Assembly: GCA_933228675.1 (NCBI GenBank)
Contig: OW121741.1
Location: forward strand, 53,053,186-53,117,185
DNA: 64,000 nt
Reading direction: 5' to 3'
DNA from: Stomorhina lunata
Lineage: Eukaryota > Arthropoda > Insecta > Diptera > Rhiniidae
Positions 41,833 through 53,635 of the stretch are shown here, piece by piece; positions within the stretch are counted from its first letter, which is position 1; each line of letters begins with the position of its first letter. The notes beneath the pieces are model-generated. The model was not told where the DNA came from, searched no databases, and saw only the letters and a program-made list of their open reading frames with translations. A program made the translations under genes and the position numbers.

Positions 41833-42393
41833 TTATAAGAATGACTTAAAAAATTTTTATTCGATTTTGCCTTTTGTTCCAAGCTAAAAAATAAAATTTT
41901 AGTAAAAGATTCTAAATCAGTAAGTACGAGTAAGACACCGATTTTGATAACAGTGTAAAGGTAATATATCCATAATTTGTAGCAAAAGTTTAATTAGAAG
42001 AGTACGGTTATAGTAAGTGTGACAATTTATTTAAAATAAGATTTAAAGGCATTTTTCCGGTATTTAAAATTGGTGTATTTGAAAAAATTGCAAAATTATG
42101 TTAAGGTTATAAAATGTTTTTTAATGTGAAAGTTAATGCAATAGGTAAAAATTGTTACAACTTGGGTTTTTCATAATGGTCAGAAAGGATATGGTTATTC
42201 ACCTCCATACAGGTAGGTTTTACGAGACGCACATATTGGTTGAGTTATATATGCACCTATTTTTAGAGGTAAAAAATACATTAATTCATTGATTTCTTTA
42301 TTATTCTTTGGATACAGGTATATATAAAAAATGTTTTTTTTTAATATAAAAAAGAAAGTTTTAAATGTAACTGCTATTAACAGTTAAAACATC

Positions 42394-44419
42394 ATGGCTA
42401 TAACATTGGAATTTAAAGTGTTGTGCGATATTCTTTTTGAACAACCAAGCAGTTCGAGAGCAGAAAAAATTAAAATAATCATGCGTTATGCTAAAAGTCA
42501 AACTAACTCCATGATTTTCAATAGTGAGGAAGACAAAGTCGTAAAATTTGTAAAGTTATTTGAACTTAAAATTAAGTCGGTTAATTACTGTTTAAAAAGA
42601 TTTGAATCTAAATTTAAAGACTGGCTGAAGGACTCAATTGAGCTTAAAACTTCTGGTGCTGGAGCCCCTCTAAAAAACTCGGAGAAAGATCTAAATAGAT
42701 GCGATTATCCGAAGTTCTTTCTACTCATTCGGATACTGAAATCAAAGATTCCTTTAAGGAAGTGCTCAAACGAAATAATCAACCAGCTGAAGCTAAACAA
42801 ATAGCAGGTATTCTCCCAGAGGCTTCTCCTAAACGTCTTAAGCGAAATATTAAGAGTATACCAACTCCTTCTTCTCAATCAGAATTTTCGGAGGAAGAAG
42901 CACTTGCTCTTATGCTCGAGTTGAAATTGAGTAAAAATAAATATATTAAACTCTGTAAGGCATTACGAGACAAAGGACACTCAATTTTACCAGGATATAA
43001 TGCGTTATTAAAAACCAAAAAAAACTTAATACCAACAAACGTGATAGGAGACGAAAGTACATCTGTGGATTTATCAAAATTATTGGAAAATACGGCATCA
43101 AGGCTGATATCTACTACATTGTCTGAAGAAGAAGCCAAGAAACTTGACAACAAGGACTTAACTTTAATATGTAAATGGGGATGTGACGGTTTATCTGGAT
43201 TACCGGAATACAAACAATCAACATCTCATCAGAACACAAATGACTACAGAAGCGTTTTTATGGCATCCCTAGTACCACTAAGATTAAGAAAGAATCGTTC
43301 TGAACCATCCACATCAAAAGAGCGTACTGAATATGTGTGGGTTAACACAGCTCCAGGATCAAAGGCATTTTGCAGACCGATCAGATTCGAATATTTAAAA
43401 GAAAATGCAGCAAGCACAAAAAATTGGGTTGATGATATCAAATATTCAATAGACAATTTGAGTCCAGTCTGCATAGACATACATGGATATTTGATTAATG
43501 TAAATTTTGAGCTTCAATTGACAATGATAGATGGAAAAGTAAGCAACGCTATAACGGAAACCCATTCAACTTGGAAATGCACATTATGCGGAAAGAAGAA
43601 ATCGGAATTTCTACAAACTTCAGAAGATGCATCAGCTAGTACTGCAATTAATCAAGAGGTTCTGGAATTTGGTATATCTCCCCTACATGCACGTATCCGA
43701 TTTTTAGAATTTATGCTACATATAGCATATGATCTGAAATATAGGAATATACCTGATAATCAGCTAAAATCCGTGAGAAATAATAAGGAACTGATTGAAA
43801 TGAGATCCAGTGAAAAAAAAGGATTCAGGAAGAATTCAAAACTATGACGGGTCTAAACATAGACAAACCACTTGTAGGATATGGCAGTACAAACGATGGT
43901 AATACGGCCAGGCTATTCTTTGAAAATTATGAAACAACTTCAAAGATTACTGGAATTGATGAGGAAGTTCTTTGTAAATGCTACGTAATATTATCGGCAA
44001 TAAATAGCAAATATCAAATAAATGCTGAAAAAATTCATTGCTATGCCCTCAACGCGTTAACTCGTATACGACATTTGTATCACTGGAAAGAAATTACACC
44101 AACAGTTCATAAAGTCCTTCAACATGGTCGTGAAATAATTGAATCAAATCTTCTCCCACTTGGTGAACTGACAGAAGAGGCCCAGGAAGCGCGGAATTCA
44201 GATTTCAAGTATATCCAACTATTTAATACCAGAAAATGCTCAAGAAAATCGCAAAATCAGGATCTAATAAATTATCTCTTGTTGTCTTCTGATCCTGCTC
44301 TATCAACGATAAGAAAGAAATGGTGGAGCAGTTATACAAAAACTTCTGAAAACGAACACCTGGAAGAGGTTCTTGATATAATAGATTGTACTGATTATTT
44401 TACTGAAAATAAAAATTAA
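42394..44419 (+). pseudogene. Transib transposase (RAG1-related), T1 copy
   Basis: About 675 codons across three frames: 42394-42804, 42699-43847 and 43844-44419. RAG1-core-like features in order: WGCDGLSGLPEYKQ (first Asp, codon 43185-43187), LTMIDGKVSNAITE (second Asp, 43530-43532), a Cys pair WKCTLCGKKK, KPLVGYGSTNDGNTARLFF, TVHKVLQHGREII (His zinc ligands) and LTEEAQEARN (catalytic Glu, probably 44177-44179). Breaks: a 10-bp deletion at about 42677 compared with the other copies, TAG at 42696-42698, and an A8 run (43813-43820) that is A9 in T4 and shifts the frame. Possible 5' UTR intron at 42213-42317; AATAAA at 44448-44453. The catalytic parts are conserved, but the copy cannot make full protein. 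Confidence 0.9.
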
Positions 44420-44447
44420 GTAAATAACTACTTTTATATAAATATGT

Positions 44448-44453
44448 AATAAA
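44448..44453 (+). terminator. Polyadenylation signal AATAAA of the Transib gene
   Basis: AATAAA lies 29 bp after the transposase stop and just before the right arm. It is repeated in the same place in T2-T4. Confidence 0.55.
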
Positions 44454-44559
44454 AACTGTAAGTTTAAACTTTAACTACAAATACTTCAGTAAAATGTATT
44501 TCACCTTTTAATATAAGTACAAATTATTTACATTTTGATATTTCATAAATCCTCATGAT

Positions 44560-45875
44560 ATTTTCTTTAAAAAAATAAAAAAATATTTGTTTATTAGCGA
44601 AGGATCATTGTCATCTTATAGTGAAATATTTGAGTATGATAATTAAACTTAATATGCACAAATTCATCACTTATATTTAAATAAACAGTGTAAAAATGCT
44701 ACGGGGGCCAAAGTTTTCAGAGTTTTTTAAGACTCGGTATTAATGCTTTATATACATGTTTAGTATCATTAGATCGAGAAAGACTCGGAGATTAGCACTA
44801 AGTAAAAGTTTTTTTTTTAAGTGCGTTACTTTCTTTACACTTTGTATCGTAAAACAAAAAAAAATTGTTTTTCTGCTTTTTTAAGGAAAATATTTTTAAT
44901 CTTTGATATTCTGTGGAAATGACATTGATAAAGATATTACAATGAAATTTTGTAGTAATGTAGACCAATAAGATCTAAAAGCAATAGACTAAAAAAAAAT
45001 TCCCAATTTTAACTTAAAAATTCCCCAATTCCCAACTGGGGAAAAGGGGGTTTCAAAAAATGAGTTTTTTTACAAATATGGCAACACTGTCTCTATTTGC
45101 AGCGCGTTTCAGAAGAAACTTTTCTAATCAATAACAGATATATTGGAAAATATGAACATTATAATTTTTTTCAAATCGGTGCTTTGCCTTTTGAGAAATT
45201 TTTGTTTAAACTAATTTTTTTTTTTTTTAAATTGCCATTTTTTGGAGAGGGCATGTGCGAGGACCAAAAGTCCAATTAGCAAGAAATTTGTTTTATACGC
45301 ATTCTCATTATGTTTTCTTTTAAAAACTTTAAAAATCTTTTTATTTTAAAGCGAAATTTTTTGTAAGTTTCAACTTTGAATATTTTTAACTTTTAAACAA
45401 AAGAAGATATCTATAACTTGCACAAAAATTATTCAGAATTTTATTACAAATTTAAAGAATATTCTTAAATTTTTGGTCCTCAGATGCGTCCACCAGATCA
45501 AAAAAAGCTTAAAAAAAGAGGTAAAAAATCAACCTAAAAATTCCTTTTTACCCAAATATCTCGAAATCCAAAGGAGATAACCTACACATTTAAGCGTATT
45601 TTTTGTAGATCTTCCCAAGGACAACTTAAGTTTAAAATTTCTTTTCAATCCATACATAAATGGATTTTTGGCGAATTTAAAAAAAAAAGTCTAACACCCT
45701 AGGTGACCAACTTTGAAGGTCCTCAATCACTCTCCCGACCCCTCATGGACCAGTGCTTTTAAAAACCAACTCGAATACTCCTTGACTATCACCATGTCAT
45801 GTTTCATTCAAATATCTCCAGTCGTTCAAAAGTTACAGAATTATTTCCAAAAAAAAGCGTCCGTAAACCACTGTG
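44560..45875. repeat. T1 right inverted arm
   Basis: About 1.32 kb, the inverse of 40439-41832. Only about its first 100 bp survive in T2-T4. Confidence 0.9.
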
Positions 45876-45880
45876 AGACG

Positions 45881-46394
45881 GACGGAGGTCGCGAAATCGA
45901 TTCTCCTGCCGATTCTGAGTCGATCGGAACAATTTGAATGGTATTCATAATCAGATTTGTAGAGTTTATACATTAGATTTTAGGAAATCCTCCCACAAAG
46001 AAAGCTGTCAAATTTCATCACAATCGGCCCATAAACACCTGAGATATCGCTGAAACAATACTTACAAAATGTGAACAAAATTTCTTAGACAGTACTTTGG
46101 GGAATTTGCTGCACATCACAAGTAGTGTTTTGGCGATATCTCAGTTGTTTATGAACCGCTTTTGATAAAAGTTAATAACGTGCTTGGCGGGAGAATTTCC
46201 TAAAATCGGATATAAAATTTATATATGTCCGTGCTAAAGGAGGATGGTTTTTCCTATTTCTGCATTTTATTTTTTCAACAAACATTCTCTAATGCGTACT
46301 TTGGGCAATTTGCAATACATCAAATTTAGTGTTTTGGCGATATCTCAGTAGTTTATGGACCGATTTTGATAAAATTTTACATTTTATCATTTGT
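45881..46394. repeat. Segment C of dispersed repeat ABC between T1 and the array
   Basis: Matches 16480-16980. It breaks near 46384 ('aaaattttac') and joins segment A ('tttgtgtacttcccaag'), the left edge of the tandem array. Confidence 0.7.
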
Positions 46395-47881
46395 GTACTT
46401 CCCAAGAAGATTACCTATAATTTGATATATAAAACATTCTCAAATGTTATCATAATGTTCAAAAGTCAGATACAAAATTAAGATAAATGCAGTGTGTCTG
46501 TCTGCTAAAATCAGATTTGTGGAGCTCCTGGAAGGTATAAACATATGCATTTTACACAAAATTTTACTATATCGTCTCATCCTAAATTTCATCATTGTCG
46601 ATTAAAACACCTGAAATATCGCTTAAACAATAAATTATATTTACCACAAATTGCCGAATGCATCAGAGTTTAGGTAATCCCCTGCGAAGTACGCTTCGAT
46701 ATATGTGTCTATTTTACGAACACTTAATAAGAGATTCTTCAAAATGTAGATGCCCTTAGATTTGCAAAAGCACATCGATTTGATGAAGATTAAGTATTCT
46801 GGCATGCTTTGATTCTTGATTAGTTATGTAAAACTTTGAAGTTAGCGGACTGATTTAGGTCAAAGCTTTAACAATGATTGTCAATGTAAACAAGCCTTAG
46901 AATTATGGGGTATAAACTCTTAGTTTTAGATACATACGTGAAATATATAGCTTTTAAATGGAATTAAGATGAATACTTCATCAATAATAATGTATTGTTC
47001 TTTCGATCTGTCCGATGGATGTGTGGAAAGTTTTGCTCTAGTTCTTAGTGCAATTATAATGTGATTTAATTTATCAGCATTGAAGTAATTCCCGGTCGAG
47101 GTTATATAGGAGATTTCACTAAATGTGAACCGAGCTCGACCATTTTCAATACCGAACTTTTCAAGAGATCAAAAATACTTTTGTCAAATGTTGCCCCTCT
47201 AGAAAGTTTATTTTAGACGTTATCGCCCTGAATAACGATATTGTACAATGTCTTTATACTAAATGTCATCATCGTTTCTATTAAAATTTGTAATTTATTA
47301 GCTACTAAGAGATTGCCTCAGGCGAATTTATACGGAAGCAATTGTCAAAAGTGAACGGATTTCTCCCAATTGTAATTAAAAAATTAAAATTTTCGTTGAT
47401 ATGTGAGATACATACATACATATGTAGGTTTTGAACAGATATCATGTACTCAGTTGTATTTTTGTACTTCCTAGGAAGATTACCTATAATTTGATATATA
47501 ATACATTCTCAAATGTTATCATAATGTTCAGAAGTCAGACACAAAATTAAGATAAATGCAGTGTGTCTGTTTGCTAAAATCAGATTTGTGGAGCTCATGG
47601 CAGGTATAAACATATGCATTTTACACAAAATTTTACTATATCGTCTCATCCTAAATTTCATCATTGTCGATTAAAACACCTGAAATATCGCTTAAACACT
47701 AAATTATATTTACCACAAATTGCCGAATGCATCAGAGTTTAGGTAATCCCCTGCGAAGTACGCTATTAAATTTCATCAAAATAAACATCTGAGATATCGG
47801 CAATACTGGAGCTCCGAAAACTTGACTACAACAGAAAAGAGGACAGACAGGTAGACGGACGGACAGACAAACAGACAGACG

Positions 47882-50800
47882 CACAGTGGTTTACGGACGC
47901 TTTTTTAAATAATTCTGTAACTTTTGAACGACTGGAGATATTTGAATGAATGGTGATAGTCAAGGAGTATTCGAGTTGGTTTTTAAAAGCACTGGTCCAT
48001 GAGGGGTCGGGAGAGTGATTGATGGACCTTCAAAGTTGGTCACCTCGGGTGTTCGACTTTTTTAAAAATTCGCCAAAAATCCATTTATGTATGGATTGAA
48101 AAGAAATTTTAAACTTAAGTTGTCCTTGGGAAGATCTACAAAAAATACGCTTAAATGTGTAGGTTATCTCCTTTGGATTTCGAGATATTTGGGTAAAAAG
48201 GAATTTTTAGGTTGATTTTTTACCTCTTTTTTTAAGCTTTTTTTGATCTGGTGGACGCATCTGAGGACCAAAAATTTTTTAAGAATATTTTTTAAATTTG
48301 TAATAAAATTTTGAATAATTTTTGTGCAAGTTAGTTATAGATATCTTCTTTTGTTTAAAAGTTAAAAATATTCAAAGTTGAAACTTACAAAAAATTTCGC
48401 TTTTTTTTAGTTTTTCCCCAAAAGATAGCTATATTTTTTCACTAATAAAAAAATATTTTCTTAAGAAACATAAAAAGATTTTTAAAGTTTTTAAAAGAAA
48501 ACATAATGAGAATGCGTATAAAACAAATTTTTTGCTAATTGGACTTTTGGTCCTCGCACATGCCCTCTCCAAAAAATGGCAATTTGTAAAAAAAAATTAG
48601 TTTAAACAAAAATTTCTCAAAAGGCAAAGCACCGATTTGAAAAAAATTATAATGTTCATATTTTCCAATATATCTGTTATTGATTAGAAAAGTTTTTTCT
48701 GAAACGCGCTGCAAATAGAGACAGTGTTGCCATATTTGAAAAAAAAAACTCATTTTTTGAAACCCCTTTTTCCCCAGTTGGGAATTGGGGAATTTTTAAG
48801 TTAAAATTGGGAATTTTTTTTAGTCTATTGCTTTTAGATCTTATTGGTCTACATTACTACAAAATTTCATTGTAATATCTTTATCCATGTCATTTCCACA
48901 GAATATCAAAGATTAAAAATATTTTCCTTAAAAAAGCAGAAAAACAATTTTTTTTTGTTTTACGATACAAAGTGTAAAAAAAGTAACGCACTTAAAAAAA
49001 ACTTTTACTTAGTGCTAATATCCTAGTCTTTCCCGATCTAATGATACTAAACATGTATATAAAGCATTAATACCGAGTCTTAAAAAACTCTGAAAACTTT
49101 GGCCCCCGTAGCATTTTTACACTGTTTATTTAAATATAAGTGATGAATTTGTGCATATAAAGTTAATTATCATACTCAAATATTTCACTATAAGATGACA
49201 ATGATCCTTCGCTAATAAACAAATATTTTTTCCAAAAAGATATAAATAGTTTTTTATTTTTTTTTTAAGAAAACATTATAAGAATGACTTAAAAAATTTT
49301 TATTCGATTTTGCCTTTTGTTCCAAGCTAAAAAATAAAATTTTAGTAAAAGATTCTAAATAAGTAAGTACGAGTAAGGCACCGATTTTGATAACAGTGTA
49401 AAGGTAATATATCCATAATTTGTAGCAAAAGTTTAATTAGAAGAGTACGGTTATAGTAACAGTGTGACAATTTATTTAAAATAAGATTTAAAGGCATTTT
49501 TCCGGTATTTAAAATTGGTGTATTTGAAAAAATTGAAAAATTATGTTAAGGTTATAAAATGTTTTTTAATGTGAAAGTTAATGCAATAGGTAAAAATTGT
49601 TACAACTTGGGTTTTTCATAATGGTCAGAAAGGATATGGTTATTCACCTCCATACAGGTAGGTTTTACGAGACGCACATATTGGTTGAGTTATATATGCA
49701 CCTATTTTTAGAGGTAAAAAATACATTAATTCATTGATTTCTTTATTATTCTTTGGATACAGGTATATATAAAAAATGTTTTTTTTTAATATAAAAAAGA
49801 AAGTTTTAAATGTAACTGCTATTAACAGTTAAAACATCATGGCTATAACATTGGAATTTAAAGTGTTGTGCGATATTCTTTTTGAACAACCAAGCAATTC
49901 GAGAGCAGAAAAAATTAAAATAATCATGCGATATGCTAAAAGTCAAACTAACTCCATGATTCTCAATAGTGAGGAAGTGAAGTGAGGAAGAAATTTGTAA
50001 AGTTATTTGAACTTAAAATTAAGTCGGTTAATTACTGTTTAAAAAGATTTGAATCTAAATTTAAAGACTGGCTGAAGGACTCAATTGAGCTTAAAACTTC
50101 TGGTGCTGGAGCCCCTCTAAAAAACTATGATGATCTCGGAGAAAGATCTAAATAGATGCGATTATCCGAAGTTCTTTCTACTCATTCGGATACTGAAATC
50201 AAAGATTCCTTTAAGGAAGTGCTCAAACGAAATAATCAACCAGCTGAAGCTAAACAAATAGCAGATATTCTCCCAGAGGCTTTTCCTAAACGTCATAAGC
50301 GAATTATTAAGAGTATACCAACTCCTTCTTCTCAATCAGAATTTTCGGAGGAAGAAGCACTTGCTCTTATGCTCGAGTTGAAATTGAGTAAAAATAAATA
50401 TATTAAACTCTGTAAGGCATTACGAGACAAAGGACACTCAATTTTACCAGGATATAATGCGTTATTAAAAACCAAAAAAAACCTAATACGAACAAACGTG
50501 ATAGGAGACGAAAGTACATCTGTGGATTTATCAAAATTATTGGAAAATACGGCATCAAGGCTGATATCTACTACATTGTCTGAAGAAGAAGCCAAGAAAC
50601 TTGACAACAAGGACTTAACTTTAATATGTAAATGGGGATGTGACGGTTTATCTGGATTACCGGAATACAAACAATCAACATCTCATCAGAACACAAATGA
50701 CTACAGAAGCGTTTTTATGGCATCCCTAGTACCACTAAGATTAAGAAAGAATCGTTCTGAACCATCCACATCAAAAGAGCGTACTGAATATGTGTGGGTT

Positions 50801-52116
50801 AACACATCTCAAGGATCAAAGGCATTTTGCAGACCGATCAGATTCGAATATTTAAAAGAAAATGCAGCAAGCACAAAAAATTGGGTTGATGATATCAAAT
50901 ATTCAATAGACAATTTGAGTCCAGTCTGCATAGACATACATGGATATTTGATTAATGTAAATTTTGAGCTTCAATTGACAATGATAGATGGAAAAGTAAG
51001 CAACGCTATAACGGAAACCCATTCAACTTGGAAATGTTCATTATGCGGAAAGAAGAAATCGGAATTTCTACAAACTTCAGATGCATCAGCTAGTACTGCA
51101 ATTAATCAAGAGGTTCTGGAATTTGGTATATCTCCCCTACATGCACGTATCCGATTTTTAGAATTTATGCTACATATAGCATATGATCTGAAATATAGGA
51201 ATATACCTGATAATCAGCTAAAATTCGTGAGAAATAATAAGGAACTAATTGAAATGAGATCCAGTGAAAAAAAATGATTCAGGAAGAATTCAAAACTATG
51301 ACGGGTCTAAACATAGACAAACCACTTGTAGGATATGGCAGTACAAACGATGGTAATACGGCAAACGATGAAACAACTTCAAAGATTACTGGAATTGATG
51401 AGGAAGTTCTTCGTAAATGCTACGTAATATTATCGGCAATAAATAGCAAATATCAAATAAATGCTGAAAAAATTCATTGCTATGCCCTCAACGCGTTAAC
51501 TCGTATACGACATTTGTATCACTGGAAAGAAATTACACCAACAGTTCATAAAGTCCTTCAACATGGTCGTGAAATAATTGAATCAAATCTTCTCCCACTT
51601 GGTGAACTGACAGAAGAGGCCCAGGAAGCACGGAATTCAGATTTCAAGTATATCCAACTATTTAATACCAGAAAATGCTCAAGAAAATCGCAAAATCAGG
51701 ATCTAATAAATTATCTCTTGTTGTCTTCTGATCCTGCTCTATCAACGATAAGAAAGAAATGGTGGAGCAGTTATACAAAAACTTCTGAAAACGAACACCT
51801 GGAAGAGGTTCTTGATATAATAGATTGTACTGATTATTTTACTGAAAATAAAAATTAAGTAAATAACTACTTTTATATAAATATGTAATAAAAACTGTAA
51901 GTTTAAACTTTAACTACAAATACTTCAGTAAAATGTATTTCACCTTTTAATATAAGTACAAATTATTTACATTTTGATATTTCATAATATATTTCTTTAA
52001 AAATATTTTCTTTAAAAAAATAAAAAAATATTTGTTTATTAGCGAAGGATCATTGTCATCTTATAGTGAAATATTTGAGTATGATAATTAACTTTATATG
52101 CACAAATTCATCACTT
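47882..52116 (+). mobile_element. Truncated Transib copy T2
   Basis: Starts CACAGTGGTTTACGG after AGACG, exactly as T1, so it derives from the same insertion. The right arm is cut after 'cacaaattcatcactt' and replaced by ABC repeat, so it cannot be excised as a two-ended element. Confidence 0.92.
49839..51858 (+). pseudogene. Transib transposase, T2 copy
   Basis: The N-terminal frame begins at 49839 and stops at TGA 49983-49985 after a small rearrangement ('gaagtgaagtgagg'). The next parts lie in 50156-51277 and 51274-51858. The GAPLKNYDDLGERSK block is in frame with MRLSEV except for TAG at 50153-50155. Both Asp motifs, the zinc motifs and LTEEAQEARN are present. TGA follows the SEKK lysine run (51275-51277), and the conserved NTARLFFENYETT is shortened to NTANDETT. 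Not functional. Confidence 0.9.
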
Positions 52117-53635
52117 TAAATGGATATCATGTACTTAGCTGCATTTGTGTACTTCCCAAGAAGATTACCTATAATTTGATATATAAAACATTCTCAAATG
52201 TTATCATAATGTTCAAAAGTCAGATACAAAATTAAGATAAATGCAGTGTGTCTGTCTGCTAAAATCAGATTTGTGGAGCTCCTGGAAGGTATAAACATAT
52301 GCATTTTACACAAAATTTTACTATATCGTCTCATCCTAAATTTCATCATTGTCGATTAAAACACCTGAAATATCGCTTAAACAATAAATTATATTTACCA
52401 CAAATTGCCGAATGCATCAGAGTTTAGGTAATCCCCTGCGAAGTACGCTTCGATATATGTGTCTATTTTACGAACACTTAATAAGAGATTCTTCAAAATG
52501 TAGATGCCCTTAGATTTGCAAAAGCACATCGATTTGATGAAGATTAAGTATTCTGGCATGCTTTGATTCTTGATTAGTTATGTAAAACTTTGAAGTTAGC
52601 GGACTGATTTAGGTCAAAGCTTTAACAATGATTGTCAATGTAAACAAGCCTTAGAATTATGGGGTATAAACTCTTAGTTTTAGATACATACGTGAAATAT
52701 ATAGCTTTTAAATGGAATTAAGATGAATACTTCATCAATAATAATGTATTGTTCTTTCGATCTGTCCGATGGATGTGTGGAAAGTTTTGCTCTAGTTCTT
52801 AGTGCAATTATAATGTGATTTAATTTATCAGCATTGAAGTAATTCCCGGTCGAGGTTATATAGGAGATTTCACTAAATGTGAACCGAGCTCGACCATTTT
52901 CAATACCGAACTTTTCAAGAGATCAAAAATACTTTTGTCAAATGTTGCCCCTCTAGAAAGTTTATTTTAGACGTTATCGCCCTGAATAACGATATTGTAC
53001 AATGTCTTTATACTAAATGTCATCATCGTTTCTATTAAAATTTGTAATTTATTAGCTACTAAGAGATTGCCTCAGGCGAATTTATACGGAAGCAATTGTC
53101 AAACGTGAACGGATTTCTCCCAATTGTAATTAAAAAATTAAAATTTTCGTTGATATGTGAGATACATACATACATATGTAGGTTTTGAACAGATATCATG
53201 TACTCAGTTGTATTTTTGTACTTCCTAGGAAGATTACCTATAATTTGATATATAATACATTCTCAAATGTTATCATAATGTTCAGAAGTCAGACACAAAA
53301 TTAAGATAAATGCAGTGTGTCTGTTTGCTAAAATCAGATTTGTGGAGCTCATGGCAGGTATAAGCATATGCATTTTACACAAAATTTTACTATATCGTCT
53401 CATCCTAAATTTCATCATTGTCGATTAAAACACCTGAAATATCGCTTAAACACTAAATTATATTTACCACAAATTGCCGAATGCATCAGAGTTTAGGTAA
53501 TCCCCTGCGAAGTACGCTATTAAATTTCATCAAAATAAACATCTGAGATATCGGCAATACTGGAGCTCCGAAAACTTGACTACAACAGAAAAGAGGACAG
53601 ACAGGTAGACGGACGGACAGACAAACAGACAGACG

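Larger units (their letters stand above)
40439..45875 (+). mobile_element. Transib transposon T1, with ~1.3-kb inverted arms
   Basis: 5,437 bp starting and ending with CACAGTGGTTTACGGACGC in inverted orientation. It is flanked by AGACG at 40434-40438 and 45876-45880; a 5-bp GC-rich duplication is the Transib rule. The inverted arms run 40439-about 41832 and about 44560-45875 with high similarity and small indels, including a 24-bp gap and a 9-bp 'aaacatgac' type insertion. The 2.7-kb centre holds a broken Transib transposase. The flanks rejoin to the CAGACGGACG tract of ABC. Confidence 0.92.

Noticed and set aside
42875..43480. Minus-strand frames opposite the Transib transposase, repeated in each array copy
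   Set aside because: They repeat only because the sense gene is repeated; no domain and no independent conservation can be shown.
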